Below, piece after piece: positions 48,671 through 55,562 of a stretch of 55,562 nt of DNA. Made by a program: the position numbers and the translations under genes. Origin of the DNA: Pseudomonadota bacterium (lineage in GTDB: Bacteria; Pseudomonadota; Gammaproteobacteria; Steroidobacterales; Steroidobacteraceae); NCBI GenBank assembly GCA_023391815.1, contig JAEWAF010000113.1:1-55562 (forward strand), read 5' to 3'. The first letter of the stretch is position 1, and each line of letters starts with the position of its first letter. The notes below the pieces were generated by a model that saw nothing but the letters and a program-made list of their open reading frames with translations, was not told where the DNA came from and made no database searches.

Positions 48671-49935
48671 GCGCCTGCCTTTTTGAATTGCAGCCGACCT
48701 TCGACTTTCTGGTCGCGCGGATTGGTGGATTGGATTTCGGCGGTCACGCCGCGTTCACCGGCGACTTGCCGGATGCGATCGAGCGCGTCGACCGAGGGCG
48801 ACAGCACGCGCAGATCCGTGACGTTGTTTCGATAGGAAAGCGCTTCGATATCGGTGTTCGGCGCCTGCGCCATCGCTTCGCTCAACATTGCCAGCGTCGT
48901 GAGCATGCCGCTGGTCGGACCGGTGCCGCGCAATTGCGCGAGGATCTGTTCGACCTGACGCCGTGCCTCCAGCGGGTTGGGCACCGGTGCGCCGGGCAGC
49001 GCTTGCTGGAACGTTTCGGCGATCTGCGAATCGAGCATGCTCTCGACTTTCTTGTAATGGAAATACTGCCAGCTCTTCACGCCCATGTGAGCTGCGAAGA
49101 ACACCGCGGCGAGAATGGCGGCGTAGCGCCACGGCGCAAAAGAAACATTGAGCTTGGTCTTGGCGGCATACGGACCCTGCAGCAGATTGACCGCATTGCT
49201 CTTGAGGATATCGGTCGCGAGCAACGGCAACGGACCGTCGGGCAGCAGCTTCAGTTGCAGGCTGGCGGTGAACTCTCGCAGTCCTTCGAGCAGTTCGCGC
49301 TCGCGTTCATAGTCGTCTTCGGAAACGAAGATGGTGACGTGCTCGCGGGACTCTTCGCCGCTGGCAAGTGCCATCTGCAGGGCTTCGATCAAGGGCTCGA
49401 CTTCGATCACCGTGCCGGGTTGATGCTCACGACGCACGTACAGACGCTTGCCGTCGATGAGCACGGCGACCGCGCCCGTCACGGTCGGCAGCACGCTGGT
49501 CTCGGCGTAGATCGTGTCGGTGGACAAACCGGCCGACTGCAACAGCGCGACCCAGTCATTCATCCGATCACGCGCGACGGCGGCCACGGGCGTACCCGGA
49601 CGCGAAGTGCGTTTGCCGACCGCGAAGTGCATGTCCTCGACGTCGGCCGCCAACTGTTCTTCGAGCGCGAAGGGCACGACCTGCGCGAGCTTCGCACCGC
49701 TCTTGAGCGGCAGCACCGGTTCGGCGAGCAACACATCGGTGCCCGGCACGAGCACGATGGTCTTGCGGGTTTGCGACTGGACGGCGGCGTCGCTGAGCGA
49801 GCCCCACGAGACATTGCCTCGACGGGCGCCGCTACTGTCGACGACCAACCATTCGGCTTGCGGGGGCGCCGCCTGCGAGGCGCCCGGAGAGGCGGCCGCG
49901 ACGGGATGCAAGCGGACAACTAGGAGTTCCGGCAT
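48667..49935 (-). CDS. gspL: Type II secretion system protein L
   Basis: A 422-residue platform protein. The cytoplasmic actin-like part (1-235) carries VPGTDVLLAEPVLPLKSGAKLAQVVPFALEEQLA; a membrane helix near 265-283 (RYAAILAAVFFAAHMGVK) follows, then a periplasmic ferredoxin-like domain ending in QVAGERGVTAEIQSTNPRDQKVEGRLQF. GspL recruits the GspE ATPase. The gspE gene is not in the window. The start codon shares one base with the stop of gspK. Confidence 0.92.
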   Translation of the reverse strand: MPELLVVRLHPVAAASPGASQAAPPQAEWLVVDSSGARRGNVSWGSLSDAAVQSQTRKTIVLVPGTDVLLAEPVLPLKSGAKLAQVVPFALEEQLAADVEDMHFAVGKRTSRPGTPVAAVARDRMNDWVALLQSAGLSTDTIYAETSVLPTVTGAVAVLIDGKRLYVRREHQPGTVIEVEPLIEALQMALASGEESREHVTIFVSEDDYERERELLEGLREFTASLQLKLLPDGPLPLLATDILKSNAVNLLQGPYAAKTKLNVSFAPWRYAAILAAVFFAAHMGVKSWQYFHYKKVESMLDSQIAETFQQALPGAPVPNPLEARRQVEQILAQLRGTGPTSGMLTTLAMLSEAMAQAPNTDIEALSYRNNVTDLRVLSPSVDALDRIRQVAGERGVTAEIQSTNPRDQKVEGRLQFKKAGA

Positions 49936-50927
49936 CAGAGCGTTCCGTAGCTTCTTAGGATGGGACGGACCTGGTTGGCGCCGCCGCTTCGATACAACAA
50001 ACTGTACAGGGTGAACCTTTGAGTGCCAAGGGTGACCCAGATCGTGGCCAGGAAGTAATCGCTGGATTCACCGAGCATGTTGGCCAGTTCCTGCTTGCGG
50101 TCGTTCGACAGACTCTGTTCGAACTCCTGCGTCGTCGGAAAGCATCGTTGCGCGCGCGTCTGCTTGCCAGCCTCACGCCCCAGGGTGAATTCCCGATTGT
50201 CGCCAATCAGCGCATCGAGCAGTTCGGGCGACGCCGTACACAAATTGATCTTCTGACCGGGCGGCAGAGCGGTGACGAACGGCGCGAGCTTCCGATAACG
50301 CTCCGCGCCGAATTCCGGCAAGGCCAGCAACTCGCTCGCGCGCGTGATCGCCATATTCGCGGTGCGATAGGGCGGTGAGAGATTGGTGTACACCGGATCC
50401 TCGGCGCCATCGGGGAAACCGGCATTGTTGTCCGAGTCGATCCAGTCGGCGATGTAGCCGGCCCACTTCGGCTCGATCTCGAGCAGCGTGAGCAGGCGCT
50501 GGAAACGCTCCACCGCCTGCGGGTTGATGGTGCTCACGCCGGCTTGATCGAAGGTGACGAGGTCGTTGAGATTGAAGCGCCCCTGCATGTCTTCGAGCTG
50601 ACCTTCGAATTCGCCGCCCACGTCTTCGAGCGGAATCGGCGGAATGGGCGTGGCCCACTCCTCGGTGAAGTCATCGGTGTTCTTGCCTCCTTGCATCTTG
50701 TCCCGGCGCAGCGCGTCCGAGGCCCACGCTTCGCCGCCCATCGCGATCTCGAACGCTTGATCGGCCGAGAACGTGTTCACGGTGCGGCGCTGATCCAGAT
50801 AGCCCCTGAAACCCACTTCGGCGGCCAGAATGGTCGCGAGCGCGACGATGAGCACCGCCATCACCAACGCGACACCGCGTTGGCGGTGCTTGCCCGAAGC
50901 GCGCATGAATGCACCGGAGCGGCTCAT
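49935..50927 (-). CDS. gspK: Type II secretion system minor pseudopilin K
   Basis: A 330-residue large minor pseudopilin that caps the pseudopilus. The prepilin leader ends with QRG (about residue 18) before VALVMAVLIVALATILAAEVGF; position 5 is not glutamate, as usual for GspK. The globular domain has GRFNLNDL, WIDSDNNAGFPDGAEDP and KINLCTASPELLDAL with a cysteine pair. The start at 50927 overlaps the gspJ stop (ATGA) and has GGAGGT upstream; the longer frame runs into gspJ. Confidence 0.93.
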   Translation of the reverse strand: MSRSGAFMRASGKHRQRGVALVMAVLIVALATILAAEVGFRGYLDQRRTVNTFSADQAFEIAMGGEAWASDALRRDKMQGGKNTDDFTEEWATPIPPIPLEDVGGEFEGQLEDMQGRFNLNDLVTFDQAGVSTINPQAVERFQRLLTLLEIEPKWAGYIADWIDSDNNAGFPDGAEDPVYTNLSPPYRTANMAITRASELLALPEFGAERYRKLAPFVTALPPGQKINLCTASPELLDALIGDNREFTLGREAGKQTRAQRCFPTTQEFEQSLSNDRKQELANMLGESSDYFLATIWVTLGTQRFTLYSLLYRSGGANQVRPILRSYGTL

Positions 50928-51613
50928 CCAGCCACCTCCATCAAGCGCTTCAGCTCGCCCCAGTCTTCGAGATCGAGCGTGACTTCGACCGCGATCGGGC
51001 GCAGCCAAGGCGCATCGGCCGGCGAGTATCCCAGCGGCGGCCACTGGTCGTGCCAGGTGCGATTGGCATCGAGGAAGCGCAGCTTGATGCTCTTCACGTC
51101 CTCGAGCATCACCGCGCTTTCCGGCTGGCTGGTCATGGTGCGATCCAGGGCCAGCCAGTATTCACGAATGAGTTTTTTATCTTCGAGCCGATAGGCCACG
51201 CGTTGCAGAGTGGAGCGGGGCACGCCGGCCGGATTGCTCCAGCTCGAATGCGTGAACTCGACCAGTGAGTCAGGGTTCTTCTCATCGGCGCGTAGTGCCG
51301 GCAGCAAACCATCGCCCAAGGGCTGACGCACCGGACGGGGCTCGAGCGAGGTAAAATCCAGATTCAGGCGTTGCATGGTCGCTTGAATCGCGCGCGTGCG
51401 AGCGGCGCCACGATCGACGATGTCGCTTTGCTTGACCAGCTCGTTGTAGCCGCCCATGGCGACCGCACTGACGATGGCGAAAATAAAGATCGCCACCAAC
51501 ACCTCGACTAATGTGAACCCTGACGCGCGGCCGGGGCCGCACCCAGCTCGCAACGGCCGATGTCGAGCGGAGGCTGACATGAACACGCGCGCGAGCGCGC
51601 CTACCCTGTTCAT
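50924..51613 (-). CDS. gspJ: Type II secretion system minor pseudopilin J
   Basis: A 229-residue minor pseudopilin. The type IV prepilin site GRASG/FTLVEVLVAIFIFAI lies at residues 28-33 onward, after a longer than usual leader of 32 residues; an internal ATG (residue 12) would shorten it. The rest has LNLDFTSLEPRPVRQPLGDG and YWLALDRTMTSQP, normal for GspJ. Translation overlaps gspI and gspK by 4 bases at each side. Confidence 0.92.
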   Translation of the reverse strand: MNRVGALARVFMSASARHRPLRAGCGPGRASGFTLVEVLVAIFIFAIVSAVAMGGYNELVKQSDIVDRGAARTRAIQATMQRLNLDFTSLEPRPVRQPLGDGLLPALRADEKNPDSLVEFTHSSWSNPAGVPRSTLQRVAYRLEDKKLIREYWLALDRTMTSQPESAVMLEDVKSIKLRFLDANRTWHDQWPPLGYSPADAPWLRPIAVEVTLDLEDWGELKRLMEVAG

Positions 51614-52176
51614 GAAGAGGGCTCCTGGTTCGGCTCCGGATCCGGGGGCACCGGTTCACCGGGTTCGAGCGGAGTCTGTGGATTCTGCGGCGGCGGCTCG
51701 GTTTCCGAATCCCTGCGACGCTCGCCCTGACCACCGCCGCCGCCAGGTTGGTTGTTACCTTTCCAGGACACCTGGGTCACGCCCGCCGGAGCCACGGCGG
51801 TGCCGTAAAACCCGGTGACATAGGCAAGCGAGCTTTTTTCCGGCGCATCCGAAGGCCGCACGTTCACTTCGATGCGACGGATCGACTCGACCGGCGTTTG
51901 TTTCACTTCCATGGTCCAGCGCCACTCGCGGCCGGCCATTTTCACTTCATCGGACGATTTATCGAGCGCCGGCGCGTTGGGCAGCAAGCGCACCTGGGTA
52001 AGCTGATTCATCGCGATCCAGTGCGCGATGGTTTTGTCACGAATGTAAGAAGTGTTGTTGGCCGTTTGACTGACGGTCTGGATGACCGCGAGCATGCCCA
52101 GGCCGACCACGATCAGCGCCACAAGCACTTCGATGAGCGTGAAGCCGGACGTGCGATTACGAGTGTCAGCGCGCAC
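51610..52176 (-). CDS. gspI: Type II secretion system minor pseudopilin I with Gly/Pro-rich tail
   Basis: A 188-residue minor pseudopilin with leader VRADTRNRTSG then FTLIEVLVALIVVGLG. The GTG at 52176 was chosen because it gives an 11-residue leader and an 11-base overlap with gspH; the longer frame (to 52362) is antisense-like GC-rich shadow. The usual GspI domain of about 125 residues ends near residue 138. A low-complexity tail follows with a glycine run (PGGGGGQGE) and proline repeats (TPLEPGEPVPPDPEPNQEP), not normal for this family. Confidence 0.88.
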   Translation of the reverse strand: MRADTRNRTSGFTLIEVLVALIVVGLGMLAVIQTVSQTANNTSYIRDKTIAHWIAMNQLTQVRLLPNAPALDKSSDEVKMAGREWRWTMEVKQTPVESIRRIEVNVRPSDAPEKSSLAYVTGFYGTAVAPAGVTQVSWKGNNQPGGGGGQGERRRDSETEPPPQNPQTPLEPGEPVPPDPEPNQEPSS

Positions 52177-52855
52177 TGGACACCCGTGTCGGCGGCTGCT
52201 TGTTCTTGTCGTTGTCCGGCGGCGGCTTGGTCTGGAACAGCGGCGTCCATTGATTGCGCTCATCGCGCACATCCACGCGCAGATTGTTGTCGGCGAGCCC
52301 GGCCACGCGCCACAGCGCGGGCTGGTTATCGCGCTCGATCTCCAACTCGAACGGGCTGACATCGCCGCTCGACAACACCATCACGTGCGGCGGGTTGCGT
52401 TTGTTCTCGTCTTTGTCGCCGCGATTGGGCAGGGAAGGCTTGAGCACCACTTCGCGCGACTCCAGGCGCAGCCGGAAGCGCATGCCTTCGGGCAACTCAC
52501 GCTGCGTGAACAATTCATCGCCCTCGATGGGCTGCCACTCGTTCTTGCGGGAATCGAAGCGCAGATATTCGTAGGCGCCAGTGGACACGAAGATGCCGAT
52601 GTCCTCGACCTGCAATTCCGCTTCTTCGCGCGCCTGCTGCAGCACCGTCCAGAACCGTCGCGATTCTTCCTCGGCCTGACGATCGCGACCGAGCACACCG
52701 AAGGACAGCGCCGCCATCGCCACCATCACACCGATGATCACCAGCACGACCAGCAGCTCCAGCAGCGTGAAGCCGCCGTGTCGCTGCGTTCGGCCAGGCG
52801 AGGTGCAGGTGTGGATAATAAGCGGACCACCGATATGCGTAAGGCGCCGGATCAT
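52166..52855 (-). CDS. gspH: Type II secretion system minor pseudopilin H
   Basis: A 229-residue minor pseudopilin. The prepilin motif RHGG/FTLLELLVVLVIIGVMVAM is at residues 25-29 onward, after a 28-residue leader. DRQAEEESRRFWTVLQQAREEAELQVEDIGIF is the GspH signature. No other in-frame start (ATG, GTG or TTG) lies between the ATG and the motif, and no Shine-Dalgarno sequence precedes it. The rhombosortase start codon is only 19 bp away on the other strand. It is the first gene of the operon; gspC, D, E, F and G are not here. Confidence 0.9.
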   Translation of the reverse strand: MIRRLTHIGGPLIIHTCTSPGRTQRHGGFTLLELLVVLVIIGVMVAMAALSFGVLGRDRQAEEESRRFWTVLQQAREEAELQVEDIGIFVSTGAYEYLRFDSRKNEWQPIEGDELFTQRELPEGMRFRLRLESREVVLKPSLPNRGDKDENKRNPPHVMVLSSGDVSPFELEIERDNQPALWRVAGLADNNLRVDVRDERNQWTPLFQTKPPPDNDKNKQPPTRVSSAR

Positions 52856-52874
52856 AACAAAGCAGATCGTACCA

Positions 52875-53513
52875 ATGAGTGACGGCTTGTCCCGGCCCGC
52901 CCTGTCGTTTTCGCGTCGGCTTCGACAATGGAGTCGGGAACGGTGGCTGCTTGGACTCCTATTCGTAGGGCTGGTTCTGTTGTCGCTGCTCGGCGAAAGC
53001 GGGCGCCTGCTCCTGCGCTACCAGCGCGAGGCGATATTGCAGGGAGAATACTGGCGGCTGATCACGGGTCATCTGGTCCATGGCAGCACTCAGCACCTGA
53101 TTCTGAATTGCGCGGGCCTCGCGCTGGTCGCCGCACTGTTTCGCGATGACGACTACTCCTGGCGCGCCTGGCTGTTGGTTGCGCTGTTCAGCATTGCCGC
53201 GATCGATCTGGGATTTGTCTGCTACGAGCCACAGCTGAGCTGGTACGTGGGCCTGTCCGGCGTTCTGCACGGCACGCTGGCGGCCGGGGCGGTGGCCTGG
53301 TGGCGCAGCGAATCGAAATGGCTCGCACTGGGCTTGAGCGCGATTTTGCTCGGCAAATTGGCTTGGGAGCAGGGCATGGGAGCGTTACCGCTGTCGGGCG
53401 ATCTGCCGGTCGTGGTGAACGCGCATCTGTACGGGGCTGTCGGCGGGGCGCTGGCCGGCTTCATCCTGTGGTTGCAGGCCCACAGACAAGTGGCCGTAAA
53501 GTCAAGGATCTAG
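52875..53513 (+). CDS. rrtA: Rhombosortase (RrtA-type rhomboid protease)
   Basis: A 212-residue membrane protease of the rhomboid superfamily. The active serine is Ser128 in YVGLSGVLHG and the catalytic histidine His184 in NAHLYGAVGG; LVHGSTQHLILNCAGL at about 68-82 is the conserved HxxxN-type segment. The GLSGxLHG form is that of rhombosortases, which recognise the GlyGly-CTERM tail of surface proteins secreted by the T2SS. About five to six membrane helices are seen. The ATG at 52875 was chosen; the frame is open further upstream inside gspH. No GlyGly-CTERM protein is in the window. Confidence 0.88.
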   Translation: MSDGLSRPALSFSRRLRQWSRERWLLGLLFVGLVLLSLLGESGRLLLRYQREAILQGEYWRLITGHLVHGSTQHLILNCAGLALVAALFRDDDYSWRAWLLVALFSIAAIDLGFVCYEPQLSWYVGLSGVLHGTLAAGAVAWWRSESKWLALGLSAILLGKLAWEQGMGALPLSGDLPVVVNAHLYGAVGGALAGFILWLQAHRQVAVKSRI

Positions 53514-53538
53514 CCACTCGGGGGCGGATGGATATAAT
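53511..53538 (+). promoter_or_regulatory. Candidate fabD promoter with perfect -10
   Basis: TATAAT (53533-53538) is preceded 16 bp upstream by TAGCCA (53511-53516, four of six). The -35 overlaps the rrtA stop. Transcription would start near 53545, where a perfect 10-bp palindrome (53545-53554) lies, leaving a leader of about 60 bases before fabD. Confidence 0.55.
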
Positions 53539-53607
53539 CGCGCGCCGCATGCGGTTGGTCATGCACGGTCGGGTCGCGAAAGTGGCCATAAGACCCACAG
53601 GAGCTCA

Positions 53608-54567
53608 ATGAGTTTTGCCTTTGTATTCCCCGGCCAGGGGTCGCAGTCGGTCGGCATGCTGGCCGCGCTGGCGAATGCCGAGCCGCTGGTTCACGAGACC
53701 TTCGCCGAGGCGTCGTCCGTGCTCGGCTATGACCTGTGGCAGCTGTGCCAGCAGGGCCCGGAAGATCAACTCGGCGCCACCGAGCGCACCCAGCCCGCAA
53801 TGCTCACCGCGGGTGTCGCGACCTGGCGAGTCTGGCGCAAGCATGGCGGTCCGCTGCCTTCGGCCATGGCCGGTCACAGTCTGGGCGAATACACGGCACT
53901 GGTTTGCTCGGGCGCGCTGGATTTCAAAACCGCGGTGGCCCTGGTGCAGTTTCGCGGTCAGGCCATGCAGCAGGCCGTGCCCGCCGGGCAGGGCGCGATG
54001 GCTGCCATTCTCGGCGTCGACGATGCCGACGTAGAAGCCGCCTGCGCCGAAGCGACCGCCAGTGGCGCAGCCGGTGAAATCGTTCAGGCCGCGAACTTCA
54101 ATTCCCCCGGACAGGTGGTGATCGCCGGCAGTGCCGTCGCGGTCGATCGCGCCATCGAAGTGCTGAAGAGCAAAGGCGCGAAGCGCGCCATGAAGCTGCC
54201 GGTCAGCGTGCCGTCTCACACTGCGCTGATGCAGCCCGCGGCCGATCGGCTCGCGCAGAAGCTGCAGAGCGTGTCGTTCGCGCAGCCCGAAGTGCGCGAC
54301 ATCTATACGGTCGATGTGAAAACGCATCAGGGCCCGGACAGCATTCGTCAGGCGTTGGTACAACAGTTGGTGAAGCCGGTGCGCTGGACCGAAACGGTAC
54401 GCGCGATGCTCGCCGGCGGCGCCAAGGTGCTCATCGAGTGCGGCCCGAAGGGCGTGCTCACCGGTCTGAATCGCCGCATCGAGAAGAACAAGGAAGTCGC
54501 GATGCTCGCGATCGAAGATCCCGAGAGCTTGCAACAGGCGCTCGCGGCCTGCCGGAGTCAGTCATGA
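53608..54567 (+). CDS. fabD: Malonyl-CoA-acyl carrier protein transacylase
   Basis: A 319-residue transacylase loading malonyl units on ACP for fatty acid synthesis. The start FVFPGQGSQSVGM, nucleophile Ser91 in GHSLGEY, and His204 in VPSHTALM are all present. Length is typical. AGGAG precedes the ATG by 6 bases. Unlike many gammaproteobacteria, plsX and fabH are not upstream; the rhombosortase gene is. The stop overlaps the fabG start (ATGA). Confidence 0.97.
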   Translation: MSFAFVFPGQGSQSVGMLAALANAEPLVHETFAEASSVLGYDLWQLCQQGPEDQLGATERTQPAMLTAGVATWRVWRKHGGPLPSAMAGHSLGEYTALVCSGALDFKTAVALVQFRGQAMQQAVPAGQGAMAAILGVDDADVEAACAEATASGAAGEIVQAANFNSPGQVVIAGSAVAVDRAIEVLKSKGAKRAMKLPVSVPSHTALMQPAADRLAQKLQSVSFAQPEVRDIYTVDVKTHQGPDSIRQALVQQLVKPVRWTETVRAMLAGGAKVLIECGPKGVLTGLNRRIEKNKEVAMLAIEDPESLQQALAACRSQS

Positions 54568-55331
54568 GCGCCACGTTGAATGAGGCAGGGGTGTTATCCC
54601 AGGACATCGCGCTGGTGACCGGCGCCTCACGCGGCATCGGTCGCGCGATCGCCGAGCAGCTCGCTCGCAACGGCGCGACGGTGATCGGCACAGCAACCAC
54701 CGAGGCCGGCGCTCAAGGCATCACGGACTGGCTCGCCGCCGGCAATTACAAGGGCCGCGGCGTGGTATTGAACGTGGCTGACGCAGCTTCGACCGAGGCC
54801 GCTCTGAAGGACATCGAAGGCAAGGAAGGCGCGCTCACCGTTCTGGTGAACAATGCAGGAATTACCCGCGACAACCTGCTCCTGCGCATGAAGCAGGAGG
54901 AGTGGGACGACATCATGAACACCAACCTCGCCTCGGTGTTCCGGCTCTCCAAAGCGGTCCTGCGCGGCATGATGAAGGCCCGCCGGGGACGCATCATCAA
55001 CATCGCCTCGGTGGTGGGCGTGATGGGCAACGCCGGGCAAACCAATTACGCCGCGGCCAAGGCCGGCATCATCGGCTTTTCCAAATCTCTGGCACGCGAG
55101 GTCGGTTCGCGCGGTATCACGGTGAACGTGGTGGCGCCGGGCTTCATCGCGACCGACATGACCGCCAAGCTGCCGGCCGAGCAACAACAGCAGCTGAGCG
55201 CACAAGTTGCGTTGGGACGACTGGGTTCCGTCGAGGATATTGCCCATGCTGTGGCGTTTCTTGCGTCGCCACAGGCCGGCTATATCACCGGTGAGACCCT
55301 GCACGTCAACGGCGGCATGTACATGGTCTGA
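54564..55331 (+). CDS. fabG: 3-oxoacyl-ACP reductase
   Basis: A 255-residue NADPH-dependent short-chain reductase. Cofactor motif TGASRGIG, NNAGITRD, catalytic Ser in INIASVVG and YxxxK in NYAAAKAG are intact; it ends with ITGETLHVNGGMYMV, the FabG signature. It carries out the first reduction in chain elongation. It begins inside fabD by 4 bases (translational coupling) and is 158 bp ahead of acpP, with a separate promoter for the latter. Confidence 0.97.
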   Translation: MSATLNEAGVLSQDIALVTGASRGIGRAIAEQLARNGATVIGTATTEAGAQGITDWLAAGNYKGRGVVLNVADAASTEAALKDIEGKEGALTVLVNNAGITRDNLLLRMKQEEWDDIMNTNLASVFRLSKAVLRGMMKARRGRIINIASVVGVMGNAGQTNYAAAKAGIIGFSKSLAREVGSRGITVNVVAPGFIATDMTAKLPAEQQQQLSAQVALGRLGSVEDIAHAVAFLASPQAGYITGETLHVNGGMYMV

Positions 55332-55374
55332 TCGACGCCAAGTCAGGCCGAACGTCAGGCAAGTTTCGTAAATG

Positions 55375-55403
55375 TTGGCCCCATCGGGCTCTTAACTTAG
55401 AAT
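55375..55403 (+). promoter_or_regulatory. Candidate acpP promoter
   Basis: TTGGCC (55375-55380) and TAGAAT (55398-55403) stand exactly 17 bp apart, in the 158-bp gap between fabG and acpP. A leader of about 80 bases follows. Acyl carrier protein is among the most abundant proteins, so its own promoter is expected. Confidence 0.6.
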
Positions 55404-55489
55404 ACGCCCCCCGTGCGACCCCACCCATGAACAAAAAGGGTCGGTCTCGAGCGAAGGGTTTAAGCACCTCATAGAGGACTCGTACACAA

Positions 55490-55562
55490 ATGAGCAGTAT
55501 TGAACAGCAGGTCAAAGCCATCGTCGCCGAACAACTGGGGGTGAAAGAGGAAGAAGTCACCA
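55490..55562 (+). CDS. acpP: Acyl carrier protein, 5' part only
   Basis: The first 24 codons (MSSIEQQVKAIVAEQLGVKE, then EEVT) match the ACP N-terminus, helix I. The window ends before the DSLD phosphopantetheine serine. The protein carries growing acyl chains on a 4'-phosphopantetheine arm. Identification rests on this start, on the position after fabD-fabG, and on the strong promoter-like sequence ahead. Confidence 0.93.
   Translation, partial: MSSIEQQVKAIVAEQLGVKEEEVT

Overview
The window is 55.6 kb of GC-rich, tightly packed bacterial chromosome. Core genes (purB, mnmA, acnA, fumC, ilvD, fabD-fabG-acpP, hrpA), a PhoP/PhoQ-type two-component pair, a type II secretion gene block with a rhombosortase, and MsrPQ together suggest a gammaproteobacterium, perhaps of the Nevskiales/Steroidobacter/Xanthomonadales side. 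That placement is an inference from gene content; no rRNA or species marker is present. I see no tRNA, rRNA, CRISPR array, prophage or insertion sequence, and no gene-free stretch longer than about 240 bases.

Left part (1-13.2 kb): a 61-bp tandem repeat, an M20 dipeptidase and tatD on the minus strand; a TPR-like exported protein, a YgjP/SprT-type metallopeptidase and tryptophan 2,3-dioxygenase on the plus strand; msrP-msrQ (periplasmic methionine sulfoxide repair); creD; a two-domain GFA protein; a small unknown protein; an enoyl-CoA isomerase-like protein; and aconitase.

Middle part (13.2-30.6 kb): purB-nudJ-mnmA on the minus strand diverges from fumC, nudL-like and mazG on the plus strand. 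This cluster joins fumarate-producing or fumarate-using lyases with three nucleotide-cleaning hydrolases. Next come a glycine-zipper envelope protein, a small PepSY-like protein followed by phoP-phoQ, the RNA helicase hrpA, a DUF1772 membrane protein, a ketopantoate-reductase-family protein, and a saccharopine dehydrogenase/ALDH7 pair that looks like the lower part of a lysine degradation route.

Right part (30.6-55.6 kb): class II DAHP synthase, ilvD, a three-copy palindromic repeat, HMG-CoA lyase, a GntR/FCD regulator with a nearby palindromic site, a peroxiredoxin ending at a strong bidirectional terminator, etfBA, a maleate isomerase/Asp-Glu racemase family protein, an AlaA-like aminotransferase, and an AddB/AddA-like helicase-nuclease pair. 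A TerB-like protein precedes a compact gspH-I-J-K-L-M-N operon read leftward. This operon is head to head with a rhombosortase gene (start codons 19 bp apart), a link between protein secretion and C-terminal processing. The window ends in fabD-fabG and the first 24 codons of acpP.

The region is mostly ordinary core genome. I found no clearly undescribed multi-gene system. The most interesting points are the rhombosortase/T2SS junction and its very short divergent spacer, the odd Gly/Pro-rich tail of GspI, the saccharopine-ALDH7 pair, the two non-coding repeat clusters, and the PepSY-PhoPQ unit behind a strong hairpin.
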